Notes under the pieces: model-generated
The model's input: the letters and a program-made list of their open reading frames with translations, nothing else
Database searches by the model: none
Told to the model about the DNA's origin: nothing
NCBI RefSeq assembly: GCF_009905375.1
Contig: NC_133648.1
Location: 29,171,552 to 29,235,551 of the forward strand
Length of the DNA: 64,000 bases
Origin: Apium graveolens
Taxonomy: Eukaryota; Streptophyta; Magnoliopsida; Apiales; Apiaceae
Direction: 5' to 3'
Translations under genes and position numbers: made by a program
In this document: piece after piece, positions 12,965-25,100 of the stretch
How the letters are laid out: each line of letters opens with the position of its first letter
Numbering within the stretch: position 1 is the stretch's first letter

Positions 12965-13768
12965 AGAGAACCCTGTGAAGCTTGAATAGCTCATACCTGC
13001 TTACAAATATGAACAACTAAACTTACAGAGAAATGCTACAGGATACAGCTTACAATTGTTTCTCTGAGAATGTATTTACTTAGTCTTCTCGTTGTTCTAC
13101 TTGCTACTCTTGGTTTATATATCACCAAGATTACATAGTAATAAGACAAGATAATAAAACAAAACCTATCAAGTCTAATACCATGCTACTTCACTACTCT
13201 ATTCCAGCATCTTTGAATATCTTCATAATAGTATGAAAATGGTAATGCTTTTTTGTTCTCAAAAACCCAGTTGAATAGGCTGCCACATTCCTTTTGCAAA
13301 CACTCGACGCATGTGACTGTGTTGTCACTATCAACAGATGTTTGAATTGATCATCCATCGGGTACATGATTATTATCCGTCGGGTTGCCTTGTTGATCAT
13401 CTGTCGGTAGCTTTGTTGATCATCCGTCGGGTAGCTATTTGACACTTGACTTCATTTCACTTATGCATAATTACAAGACATCTTATATTTACAATTAATC
13501 AGCCTATTATGCATATCTAATTAAAGTCAACATGACTTATATGCTACTATAGAATCTATGCAAAGGTGTTTGCAGTAATGTGCTACATGACTTATTGTTA
13601 CATAAGCTACTTACTCGATGGATGTCAAATCATCATCCTTCAGGACTATATTGAGTCATCCGTCGGGACTATATTTGGTTATCCGTCGAGTGCTACATTT
13701 TTTACTAAATTGAATCTACTAAGGTGTTTTGTTAATTAAATCATCAAGTTCATAACATATTCCCAATA
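12718..13768 (-). repeat. 5' LTR of element A
   Basis: Partner of 732-1766. The terminal CA of the plus strand has become TA (CCCAATA), a C-to-T change. A longer TA microsatellite is present at about 12931-12962. ATCCGTCG words occur at about 13350-13432 and 13613-13690. Confidence 0.9.
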
Positions 13769-14047
13769 TCGCTCATTGTTTATAATTTTATTTTTGGATA
13801 TTAAAATTATTTCCAACGTAATAATAACCTAAAGGGTCACAAACTAAGAATGTTTAAAAGGAGTTTTAATTTAAATTTCGAATTTAAATATATGATTATA
13901 AATTTAATATTGGTTATTTAATTAGAATTGAACTTAATTAATTAAATCATGATTTAAATATTAATATAATAACCCAATCAGTTTTGGTTTTACATGAAGC
14001 CCAAAACGGATTAGGGTTGAGCTCATACATCTCTCTCCCCTATATAT
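13769..14047. repeat. Unclassified repeat H, right segment
   Basis: This is AT-rich non-coding DNA ending in CTATATATACAC just before Athila-like pol sequence starts. It probably continues 1-731 after the A insertion. It may be the end of an LTR that landed in the Athila pol gene, because pol begins abruptly within its RT domain. Confidence 0.35.
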
Positions 14048-16700
14048 ACACGATGAGGTTGTGAAGGAGGAAATTCTTAAGTGGCTGGATGCAGGGATCA
14101 TCTATCCTATTTCTGACAGTTCATGGGTGAGCCCAGTTCAGTGTGTGCCTAAAAAAGGAGGTATCACAGTCATTGCAAATGAGAAGAATGAGCTTATTCC
14201 CACACGAACAGTCACGGGGTGGAGAGTTTGCATGGATTACAGGAAGCTAAACAAGGCCACAAGAAAGGATCACTTTCCTCTGCCATTTATTGATCAGATG
14301 CTTGACAGATTGGTTAGGCATGAGTACTACTATCTTCTGGATGGTTATTCTGGTTATAATCAAATCTGGATTGCTCCAGAAGATCAGGAGAAGACTATTT
14401 TATTTGTCCGTTTGGTACTTTTGCCTTTCAGAGAGTTTCTTTTGGACTATGTGGAGCACCAGCCATATTTTAGAGATGCATGATGGCTATCTTATCTGAT
14501 ATGATTGGTCAGAATGTGGAGGTATTCATGGATGATTTCTCTGTATTTGGTGATTCATTTGATGAGTGCTTGCAGAATTTAGGCGACGTTCTCAAAAGGT
14601 GTGTTGAAACCAATTTGGTTCTCAATTGGGAGAAATGTCACTTTATGGTACGACAGGGCATTATTCTTGGGCACAAGGTCTCTAGTACTAAGGGTCTTGA
14701 GGTGGACAAAGCCAAAGTGGGGGTCATCGAAAATCTTCCCCCACCAATTTCTGTCAAGGGGGTTCACAGTTTTCTTGGTCATGCGGGCTTCTACAGGCGG
14801 TTCATCAAGGATTTTTCAAAAATTTCTAAACCTTTGTGCAATCTTCAGGAGAAGGATATCCCGTTTAAGTTTGATGACGAGTGTGTGGCTGCTTTTGAGT
14901 TCTTAAAGAATAGTTTAATCATGACACATGTCATAACTGCACCTAATTGGAGTAAACCTTTTGAGATGATGTGCGATGCAAGTGACTATGCAGTTGGAGC
15001 AGTTCTTGGGCAGAGAAAGAACAACATATTTCATGTGGTCTACTATGCTAGTAAGACCCTAAATGGTGCTCAACTGAATTATACTACTACGGAGAAGGAA
15101 CTTTTGACTATCATTTACGGTTTTGAGAAATTTCGATCTTATCTGCTTGGGACAAAGGTGACAGTTTTCACTGATCATGCTGCAATTTGATATCTCGTCT
15201 CAAAGAAAGACTCGAAGCCTAGATTGATCAGATGGGTTCTTTTGTTTCAAGAATTTGAATTAGAGATCAAGGACCGAAAGGGGACTGAAAATCAAGTCGC
15301 TGATCATCTCTCGCGTTTAGAGGCTCCAAGTGCAACTTCACTAGATAAGACATTAATCAATGAGTCTTTTCCCGATGTGCAGCTGTTTGGAGTGCAAGAG
15401 GAAGAACCATGGTTTGCAGACATTGTGAACTACCTTGTGTGTAATATCATGCCTCCCGACTTATCATACGCTCAACGGAAGAAGTTTTTGCATGAAGTGA
15501 AGTGGTATATATGGGATGCGCCGTTTCTTTTTCGACAAGTAGCTGACCAAATCATCAGGAGATGTATTCCTTACAGCGAAACCGAGGGGGGGGGGGGATC
15601 TTGCGAGATTGCCACTCAACGGCTTATGGAGGACATTATGGTGGAGAAAAGACAGCAGCTCGTAATCTTCAAGCAGGTTTCTTTTGGCCGACTTTGTTTA
15701 AAGATGCTCATCAATTCATTTTAAAATGTGATCAATGTTAATGTGTGGGGAATATGTCCAAGAGGGATGAGATGCCTCTTAATGTGCTTCTCGAGGTTGA
15801 AGTCTTCGATGTTTGGGGAATTAACTTCATGGGGCCATTTGTCTCATCATATAACAATCAGTATATCTTGTTGGCGGTTGATTATGTGTCAATATGGGTT
15901 GAAGTTAAGGCATTTCCAACGAATGATGCGAAGTAGTGCTTAATTTTCTTCACAAGCAGATATTCATAAGGTTTGGAACTCCAAGAGTCATAATCATTGA
16001 TGAGGGGCCGCATTTTTGCAATCGCAAGTTCACTGCTATGATGCAGAGGTATAATGTTAATCATCGCATTGCTACGGCTTATCATCCTCAGACGAATGGT
16101 CAAGCCGAGGTATCTAACAGAGAGATCAAGCGTATTTTAGAGAAGGTGGTGTGTCCATCAAGGAAAGATTGATCTTTGAAGCTTGACGAGGCTGTTTGGG
16201 CGTATAGAACAGCATACAAGACTCCATTGGGAACGTCGTCGTTTCAGTTGGTTTATGGTAAGGGGTGTCATTTGCCGGTGGAGCTAGAACATAAAGCATA
16301 TTGGGCTTTGAAGAAGTTGAATCTGGACTTGGATGCAGCTGGAAAGAAGAGGATGCTTCAATTGAATGAACTCGATGAGTTTCGACTTCAAGCTTATGAG
16401 AATAACAAAATGTATAAGGAGAAAGTCAAGAGGTGGCACGATAGGGGTCTAGTGCTCAAATCTTTTGTGCAGGGGCAACAAGTTCTTTTATTTAACTCTC
16501 ATATTCGTCTTTTTCCTGGAAAGTTGAAGTCAAGGTGGTCAGGGCCGTTTGTTGTCAAAACTGTGTTTTCACATGGAGCGGTGAAGATTTTTGAGAATGA
16601 TCCGGGCCAAGCATTCAAAGTAAATGGTCAGAGGTTGAAGCATTACTATGGTGACACGGCAAACCGCGAGGTGGTTAGTGCCTTTTTATTGTCCGTTTGA
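14048..16700 (+). pseudogene. pol: Athila-like pol: RT, RNase H, integrase (broken)
   Basis: RT begins mid-domain with EEILKWLDAGIIYPISDS and includes VCMDYRKLNKAT and LDGYSGYNQI. A frameshift near 14410-14480 moves to the frame carrying VFMDDFSVFG. RNase H has MCDASDYAVGAVLGQR and TTEKELL. A TGA at 15188-15190 stands where an Arg codon is expected (AAI-stop-YLVSKKD). Integrase has [17 protein letters not shown] and ends at 16700, with further stops at about 15934 and 16173. A poly-G run near 15588 also disturbs the frame. The motif text fits the Athila lineage, which is recalled rather than searched. Confidence 0.88.
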
Positions 16701-17268
16701 TCTCGCATTTCTACATCGAGCTAACAATGTAAAATAAGCACTTCTTGGGAGGCAACCCAAATTTGTTGTACATTAGTAGGTAGAGGAAACAAGAAAAAAA
16801 CAGAAAAACAGAAAATTTCAGGGCCAACTTCAGAAGGTGAGCGCGCCCGTGCTGATCTAGCGAGCGGCCGCACTGGAATTCCAGAAACCAAGCGCGCCCG
16901 CGCTGATCTAGCGCGCGGCCGAGCCGATTTGGTAGAAGGTGAGCGCACCCATGCTGGTCTAGCGCGCGCCCGCGCTGGGGTCTCGAATCAGAAAAAAAAA
17001 TAGTTTGTGAAGAGAAAATCGAGGTTTTCAATAGAAAATCAATTTCCACCCAATTTTTACTCTTCCACATCCCAAATTTCCCTCTCCAAATCAAACCCAT
17101 TATTCCCACTATTCCCATAATCAATACCCATTTCTATTCCATATCTAATTCTCTTCTCACCTCCTATATATACATACACTTATACACAAACTTCTCCACC
17201 ACTTCACAAATTCTCAAACATAATTCTCTCTCAAACACTTATCTTTTATTCTCTCTTATTCAATCCCA
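16701..17268 (+). other. Athila spacer between pol and env-position ORF
   Basis: Non-coding. It includes the purine-pyrimidine palindrome CTTGGGAGGCAACCCAA at about 16742-16758, a GC-rich repeat block (16838-16980), a TATA-like CCTATATATACATAC at about 17163-17177 and an ATG in the CCAATGGCACC context at 17269. The last two suggest that the downstream ORF may have its own promoter. Confidence 0.5.
16838..16980. repeat. GC-rich GCGCGCCCGCGCTG repeat block
   Basis: Near-repeats of GCGCGCCCGCGCTGATCTAG and GCGCGCGGCCG stand out in AT-rich surroundings. The same words recur in the Athila 3' LTR at 53580-53695, with TGGTCAAG in place of TGATCTAG. Confidence 0.75.
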
Positions 17269-18005
17269 ATGGCACCCAAGAGACAAAGAACTCAAGTAAG
17301 CAGCAGCACCACCGATTCTTCGAGTGCGGGTGGTGTGAGGCCGAGGTTTTTAACTCCCGAGGATGAAGCGGAGTATACGAGGCTTCTCTCGAAGCCTATA
17401 GCAAAGGAGCAAGGTTTTCTACCATCAGGGAAGGATGGTAAGTTGGTGGAGATGATTCTGGAGATGGGATGGGTTCCTTTTTGTGAGCCACCCACTGCTG
17501 TGCCCATGAGTGTTGTTCGAGAGTTCTATGCTAATGCAAAGGCGGAGAAGAATGATTTCACTGTGGTTAGGGGGATGACTGTGGAGTATAGTGCTGATGC
17601 GATAAGGAGGGTGATTGAGCAGCCCGCAAGGAAGCCCGATCAGGACACTTGGAACGATAAGACTCCGGAGGACTTTGATCTGGATCTGATTGTTGCTACT
17701 TACTGTGTGCCTGAGACTCATTGGAAGTTCAAGAGGGGCACAAATGATTATTCCACGTTCCCTGTCTCGTACATGAACAGGTTTACACGTGCTTGGAATT
17801 CATTTATCTGTGCTAACATCATGTCATCTTCTCATGTGCATGAGATTACTGTGGAGCTTGCTCGTCTGTTATGGGGTATTCTTCAGGGGGACTATGTGGA
17901 TCTTGGGATGGTTATTTACCAGGGTATTTTAAGGTTCTTGAGAGGAGGTACTACGGGTTCTATACCCTATACATCCATTGTAACGAAGTTGTGCGTGGCA
18001 TTTGG
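17269..18005 (+). pseudogene. Athila env-position ORF, N-terminal half
   Basis: It starts MAPKRQRTQVSSSTTDSSSA at an ATG in a CCAATGGCAC context. A globular region contains VREFYANAKAEKNDFTVVRG, which resembles the domain annotated as a putative plant transposon protein (recalled as PF20167). The frame runs cleanly to 18005, where element C interrupts it. It resumes in the same phase at 51642. No signal peptide or membrane segment is evident, so an envelope role is not supported by sequence. The last few codons before the apparent stop at 18028-18030 belong to the LTR of C. Confidence 0.75.
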
Positions 18006-19047
18006 TGTTGTGTATATGTTGTGTACTTGATGATTTCATGAATAAAACACCTTAGTAGATTTTACTTAGTGAAATAATGTAGCACTCGACGTAAGATTTA
18101 TAGTCCCGACGGATGATTCATTATAGTCCGATGGATGATGACTTATTATCCATCGAGTGAGTAGCTTATGTAACAATATGTCTGTAGCACATTTCTGCAT
18201 TCACCATTGTTTAGATTATGTAAGTAGTATTCAAGTCATGTTAACTTTAACTAGATATGCAGAATAGGTTGATTAATTGTACATAGACGATGTCTTGTAA
18301 TTCTGCATAAATGAAATGAAGTCAAGTGCCCGTTTACTACCTGACGGATAACCTACAATGTAGTCAACGGATGATCAAATAGACAACCTGACGGATGATC
18401 AATAACTCGACGGATGATCATGAACCCGACGGATAAAGAATTTAAATATCTGTTGACAGTGACAACACAGTCACATGCGTCGAGTGGATGCAAATGGAAT
18501 ATGGTAGCCTATTCAACTGGGTTTTCGAGAACAAAGAAGCATTGCCATTTCCATGCTATTATGAAGATATTCAAAGATGCTGGAATAGAGTAATGAAGTA
18601 GCATTGTAATAGATTAGATAGTTTTTGTTTTATTATCTTGTCTTATTACTTTGTAATCTTGGTGATATATAAACCAAGTAGTAGCAACTAAGACTATCGA
18701 TCTAAGCAAGAAAGCAGAAAAACATTTGTAAGCAGGATTCTTAGAATTTCTCTGTAGTCTTAGAAGTTTAATAGTTGGAAGCAGCTGTGAGCATTTCTGC
18801 ACACAGAGTTCTCTCGATATATAATATATATCTCTGGTGGAATCATTCAAATCCACCAGAAAGTTTTTAAAGACTCTTGTTTTTAATTACTTGTTTTTTG
18901 ATTCACTTAAGTTTTTATTCCGCCGTGTGCTAATCAATACACCTATATTTATATTTGAGTTAGAACCTTTTTATTTCAAGAAAAAATTTCAAGAATTCCA
19001 TTCAACCCCCCTTCTGTAATTCTTGTCATATTGTTAAGGGACTAACA
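18006..19047 (+). repeat. 5' LTR of element C
   Basis: It runs TGTTGTGTATATG to GGGACTAACA and pairs with 50593-51636. CGACGGAT words lie at about 18085-18160 and 18345-18445. One copy in this LTR (18087-18096) has lost its GGA relative to the 3' LTR. Confidence 0.9.
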
Positions 19048-19049
19048 AT

Positions 19050-19061
19050 TTGTATCAGAGC
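19050..19061 (+). other. Primer-binding site of C, one mismatch
   Basis: TTGTATCAGAGC directly after the 5' LTR. The usual TGG is TTG, a single-base change from the sites of A and B. Confidence 0.8.
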
Positions 19062-19108
19062 AAGCTCTTAACTTACAAAGAGTTTAAAGATCAAAAGAAT
19101 ACATCAAG

Positions 19109-19179
19109 ATGAATAAGAAGGATGTTGGAGTCAAGATACCTTTTATGGATAAAGATAATTACCATCATTGGAAGGTAAA
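19109..19179 (+). pseudogene. gag: Copia gag of C, N-terminal fragment
   Basis: The ATG at 19109 opens MNKKDVGVKIPFMDKDNYHH, nearly identical to A's gag. Similarity stops after GGTAAA at 19179, where element F begins with TATTACACCC. Confidence 0.85.
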
Positions 19180-20965
19180 TATTACACCCAGCATTTCTGT
19201 GTAATATTAATTGTAAATTTAGTACAACTTTAAATGCCGAATGCCAATATATGCTACTATTGTATGCTTGTATGAATGAGAACTCTGCATCTTAAATTTT
19301 CGTTATGTGGTATATGAATTTTCAAAGCAAAAGTTTATTTATTTCTTTCATTTTTGATTTATAAGGAATATTTTAAACCTTGAATAAATATCTTTTTAAA
19401 AGTTATTTGTTCATAAAATTCAAAAGTGGTTTTATAAAATTTCTAAAAATCCAAGTTATTTTATGGTATAAATTTTATAATTTTTGAAGTTGTGTTTTAT
19501 TTTACAAAAATAAATCTTTATAAATGTTAATTGTTATAATTAGCAAATTACATAGTTGTCCTTGCATGCAAATCCTTTCTATTCAATCCGAAAGGGCTAA
19601 AGAGACAATTACCACCCCACTAACTCTTATTTTCTAGCCAAATTCCTCCTTTACCCTTGCATGCAAAATGATCCAAGTTTAAGTGGAAGGGTGGTCATGT
19701 CAATTCCTATTTCCACTCACATTTGTCAAAATAAAAAACCATAAAATAAGTAAAGACATGATCATTTCATACATCACTCACCACCACACTCTTTCTTCCC
19801 ACCCTCTTCACTCTCTCACTCTCGGTTTTCTCCCCCTCACTCTCGGGTTTTGCCGAGATCAACCCCCTTCCCATTTTCTTTCTTTCTCAATCAAATTCCA
19901 CCTTCTACAACAATTAAATGTTACTTCCCATACCATGATCACTTATATTTTAAAGAGTTTTGAGTAGGAAGTTTAAGTTTTAAGGTTGCATGTTAAGGTT
20001 TTAGTTGAAACTCAAAGTACAACCTTGATTCTTGTGAGTTTAAGGTTATTTTTGAGAGGACTACAAGGAATGGTGAAGTGCCAAGTCTTGAGAAGAAAAA
20101 TCTTGATGTTAAATGGCCATTCCCTTCCATTTCATTCGGCCATGACCATAGGGGAGCCGAATGAATGGTTCTTGAGACCATTCTTGTTGCTTTGTTCAAT
20201 TTTTGCATGTTTATGTGATAATGGCTTGAATTTTGTAGTAAAAATTTGATGAAACTCCTTGCATGCTAAGTGATCATCTAGATATAGCTCATGCTAGGCT
20301 TGCATGTAAATTTCTTGGTAAAACATATTTAGAAAACATGTTGTTTGTCTTGCAAAACTCGAAGACATGCATGCATGTGGATTTCACTTAGAATGTTATA
20401 AGATTTTGATCATTTGGAAAGATTTTATTAGTAAGTTTTAATTTCAGTAGGAATAATATGTTAATATTGATTAATGCTTCTTGATGCATGGTAATAAGTC
20501 GTGTATATCTTTTATAAAATGCATAATTTATTGTTTCAAAAACTTGATGATTTGTGAGTTGTGAAATGTGATATCTTTTGTTTTGCCATGATTGCACCTT
20601 AGGTAGGGATGATCTCCACCAAGATTATTTTGAGTTTAAGGGAGTTAGTTCAGTAGATCACCATGTTTAAGTCTTGGTTTAGGTATTGGGTTGTTGGTGG
20701 TTGAGTTTGTCAAGTCAAAACCTTGGAGGAAGGAGAGTTATAGTTTCTGCAGAAAATCAGTTTAGTACCCTGAGGTTTAGAGTGAGTTTTGACCATGTCA
20801 TTGATGTGCACTTTGAGGCCCAAGCCACCAGAAGTTAGTATTGGGAGTATATAAAAGGTTTTAGGTGTTGGTTGGAGGTTTGCATGTCATTTGGCTAGGT
20901 GCACAAGTAGAATAACAAAATCTGTCCAGCAGGGGACAGTTTTGTTGCAACTTAGAAATAGGGAG
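19180..20965 (+). repeat. Chromovirus-like element F, 5' LTR, left part
   Basis: The LTR starts TATTACACCC, which mirrors the LTR end GGGGTGTGACA at 36315, the usual TG having apparently become TA. The GTAAA before it is a likely target-duplication copy. It is non-coding and interrupted at 20966 by element B. The two parts together give a 4.0 kb LTR. Confidence 0.65.
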
Positions 20966-21971
20966 TGTTATTCCTAGTGGACTAACAATGAGATTTACAG
21001 AAGGGGGGTTGAATGTAAATCTCAAAACTTTTTCAAGTTTTGAGCAGTTTATGAAAGTTGTGTGTTCAAGAAGAACAAGTGTGTGAATTGCTTTAAGCTA
21101 ATACAGACAGATATATATTCAAGCACAAATGTAAAGAACACAACAGACCTTAAAAACTTTTCTGGTGGATTTGTTGTTCCACCAGAGATGGTATTTTAGA
21201 AAATCTGTGATTAAACAATGTTTATCACAGCTGCATCCTAGTACAAACTAGATGAATTTTCTCTCAATATTTTCTAAACAGCTCTGGAAAATCTCTCATC
21301 TAATTACTAGCTTCTACTTGGTTTATATATTACCAAGTGTACAGTGAAGAACAATATAAAATACAGTAATAAAATAAGATCTTCACTTGCTTCTTTTCCT
21401 GTTCACTCCAGTACTTTGTTGACTATTGCATCTTTGTACTAGAGAAGAACGGCTGCTTTTTCTGTTGTTCCTGAAATTCGGCTACCACATCTCAGTTGTC
21501 TCTATCAACCCATGTGCCTCTGTTTGTAGGTACAACTACCCCTTATCAACGGCTAATCATCAGAACATCCGTTGAAGCTTTCATCCGTTGATGCACTCAT
21601 CCGTTGAAGGATGTTATCCGTTGATGACTTTATCCGTTGAAGCTTTAGAGACATCCGTTGAAGCTTAGCTTCTCATCCGTTGATACCACTTCACTTATAC
21701 AAAATTACAAGGCATGAAGTATTTACAATTGGCCTTCCTATCTGCATATCATCTAGTAGTCAACATGACTCATAGTTTCTCTCAACTTCCAAGAATTACA
21801 TTTTAAATACAGAGACTGAAATATGCTACAACACTAGACTTATTTCTAAGTAAAGCTACACCATCAACGGATAGCCAAAGTGGTCTTATCCGTTGAGGCT
21901 ACAGACACTAAATTTCTACTTAAGTATTTTGTTAAACATATCATCAAACTAATGCACATACATTCCTAACA
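20966..21971 (-). repeat. 3' LTR of element B
   Basis: 1006 bp, TGTTATTCC to ATTCCTAACA on the plus strand. It contains an array of ATCCGTTGA words at about 21545-21690 and an inverted pair at 21870-21900. It is 24 bp shorter than the 5' LTR: one 22-bp unit between two ATCCGTTGA copies is missing, plus two single-base indels. Confidence 0.95.
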
Positions 21972-21990
21972 ATCTCCCCCTATTTATGTC
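21972..21990 (-). other. Polypurine tract of element B
   Basis: Minus strand ATAAATAGGGGGAGATT, immediately inside the 3' LTR. Confidence 0.85.
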
Positions 21991-22159
21991 TATAAGAATT
22001 GTAGGCATAAATTCAGGGTTAACTTGATGATAACAAAATACTTAACAGATATATGAATTGAAACTAAGTAGAAATTTAAAAATGCTGCAAAAGTGTATGT
22101 ACTAGGAGATAATTGAAGATTTACAGTGTTTCCAAGGACACTCCTTTAGTCTGAGCAAA

Positions 22160-25100
22160 TCATCTTTTTCTTCTTTGTTCCCTGGTTTTCTTTCCTAGCC
22201 TTTTGTCATTTTCCTCAATTTGGAGTTGGAGTTGTCTGAAGAATTCAGCTTCATCTTCAACACTGACATCCAACTTAGATTGCATTTCTTTGAGAGTTTC
22301 ATTGCTGGCAATCTTGAGTTGGTCTTCAAGTCTGAAAAATCTTCTGACTCCTTTATCATCTCTAAATTCCATCAACCAATGAGGTGATTTGAGAATTTTC
22401 ATTTCCCTTTCTTGAATGAGTAAAGTCCTGGGTAAAGCATTGGGCTCCCTCCAAGTTTTCCTTATATTGGCTATCTTGTTGAGAATTTCAGTCTTGGCAG
22501 TTCTGGTAAAGCCAGAATCCTTTTGTATAGCTGAATAGACTCTAATCAAGGTAGAGTAGCCTTCATCCAGAATCCTGTGGAGAGGCCATGTTCTTTCCCC
22601 AGCTCCTTTATATCTGAACACTAATCTCTCTGGTAACTGTCTGTAGGCAGCTATTCCCCTTACATCCTCCAGCTCATCCAGATAGAGTTCAATGTCTGAA
22701 ATTTCTTTTATGTCACAGATGTGAACATAATCATCTTTAGAAATGGGTGACTTAGGCTTAGGTTTTTGTTTTTGAGTGAATTTCTTAGAGGTTATGGGAG
22801 GTGTAGATTTTGGTTTTCTTTTCTGTTTCTTTGGTAGTGGAAGAGTGGTTAGAAAGGTAGGCAATTTGATAGTGTCCCAATCAATAGGTTCCTCTTTTGG
22901 AATGATTGGTTCACCATGGATGTTTATTGTGGGATCAGCAACAAGGGGTTCAGGTATGGAAGGTAGTGGTTTAGATATAGATTTGGTTACTTCAGTGTTA
23001 TCTCCACTCCTTCTATGTGCCTTGGCCTTTCTTCTGTTTCCCTTCTGCCATTCCTCTCTTTCTTCCATACTCTCACCAAATATACTCCCTAAAACCTCAT
23101 CTAGGTTTGTAGTCTTGTCTTCACCCCTGACTTCAATCCCTTTTTCTTTTTCAACTAGACTTGACTTTAGCTGTTGTTCAAGCTTTGCTTGTGCTCTTTT
23201 GTCAGCCTTTAATTGCTTGTCTTCTTCCTTCTTGGCTATTGAGAATTTGGGATGTCCTTGCATCACACATATGCTCTTTCCCTCTCTAATGATAATAGCT
23301 CTATTTCTCCTTACAGCCTCATCCATGGTCTTTTTGAGATAAGCAATACTTCTGCCTAAAATCTTGTTCTCATCAGCTTTTGGAGGAGGAAAGTCCACTT
23401 CTTTTAAAGGATTCTTTGTTGAGTCCTTATTGGATCTTTCATTGGGCTTGAGAATTATAGCTTGTAGTTCTTTGGAAGAAGCTTCTCCATCCTTATGACT
23501 CCCTACTGGCATGAGCTCCATGTTGATTGGTTCAATTTTTGTGCTGTATTTCACAGATGTTGATTTGTCTTGTGTAGAACCAAACAACAGTTGCAACCTT
23601 TCATCAATTCTCCTCCTTTGCTCTTTCACTTGAATTTCAGCTGCTGCTAGCTGAATCAAATCAATTCCATCAGGCTTGCCCTTGATTTGAATGATTGGAG
23701 AAGTAGTGATGGCAGGAACTAGCACTTTAGATATGTTGACTTTTGTAGATGGCTCTCCTTCCCCTTCCCTTTTACTCTCCCCCTTTTTGTTATCATCAAG
23801 GAGAGGGGTCAAGCCTTGTGCTTTTGCCAGCTGCATTAGGAGACTGGTTTGAGATTGTTGATTGTGAAGAATGGTGGCCACAGAATTTTCAATAACTTGA
23901 ACTCTGTCTTCTAACTTGGCCAACCGTTTTTCAGTAACAGATTCTTTCTTCAATCTCAAAACCAAGTCCTGCAATGTACCATAGGGCATGACTGAATCCA
24001 ATTTTTCTGAAGTATAGGTTTTCAAGTCAGCAATATCCTTCCTGAGATCATCCATACTCAGATTCTGCTTCACTTGCTGCAGCTTCATGAGATGCAGTGA
24101 GTCCAGGTGAGCTTGAAGGATAGCCTTGATACTTGCATGTGAAGTATTCTGAATGGCCTGTTGAATAATGTTGATTTGTTTGACTAAAGAGACATTGAAT
24201 TCCCCTGATCTGTACTCCTTAGTCAAGGCCCATTCAGGTAGATTTGGAATTGAACTAGGGCCTTCATCTCCCCCTAAGTTCATGCTTCCATCAAAAGAAA
24301 TAGAGTCATCATCATCAGAATTTGCTCCAAATTCCTCAGATGGCTCACCAGCTGTAGAAGGCATTTTGTTAATGGCAGCTTTATCCCTTTGAAGAGATTC
24401 TGTTGTGTGCACTAGATGTAGTGACCGTTCTGCTTTCTCATTGCCCTGAGCAGCCAACAGTTGATAGGCTGTCACAGGATGAGTAAAAGTGTCAGCATCC
24501 AAGGAAATGTTATCAATTACAGCTTTGTAATGTTGCTGAAATTGTCTTTCCTTTTCAGCATCATCCACAATCATTGACTCATTAGCAATGGCTGGTTCCA
24601 CCCTTGTATCTACTGTACCTGCTTTTCTCTCTTTTTCTCTATGTTCTTGCATCAGGGGCTCCCCCTGGCTCACACAACTCACTCCCTCACCTTCACCTAC
24701 TAAGGTGGTACTCCACTCACTTACTTTTGCCATGCTGGAAGAAATAGCATGCATTTTTGAGCTCTCAATCTCTCCTTTTGCCTGGGAGCAACCCAGCCTC
24801 TCACTCAAATTGTCACTCCCTTCCCTCAATCCTAAGAGTGATTGCACAGTATTCATGTCTTCTACACTTGGGATTAATTCAGTTATTTGTGTAGAGACTG
24901 TCAACGGATGTGGAATATCCGTTGAAGGTGAAACTGATGTTATCAACGGATAACTGCTGTTAAGCTTATCCGTTGAAGAACAACCACTTGTCAACGGATG
25001 AGTGATATCCGTTGAAGAAGGAAAAGAAGTTGAAATTAAAAGTGATATAACTGTTGAATCTGTGTAGATTGATTTGAGATGTGGTGACACAGATCCTTCA

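Larger units (their letters stand above)
732..13768 (-). mobile_element. Copia element A, Sirevirus-like, decayed (CGACGGAT family)
   Basis: This is a full-length but degenerate Ty1/Copia element read on the minus strand: 5' LTR (12718-13768), primer site, gag, pol, spacer, ORF3, polypurine tract and 3' LTR (732-1766). The gene order PR-IN-RT-RNase H is Copia. A long extra ORF after pol and repeated GGGGGAG tracts are Sirevirus-like. The flanking five bases are CTGCT on the left and TCGCT on the right, which agree at three positions and differ by two transitions. The target duplication is therefore only probable. All three ORFs carry frameshifts or stops, so the copy is not autonomous. Confidence 0.85.

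Noticed and set aside
19180..19215. Inverted repeat AATATTACAC...GTGTAATATT as a MITE
   Set aside because: It sits at the start of F's LTR, whose first bases mirror the LTR end, and no second terminus or target duplication fits a MITE.
19683..20249. Plus-strand ORFs in the left part of F's LTR
   Set aside because: Short frames in a region framed as LTR by matching terminal sequences; no recognisable motifs.
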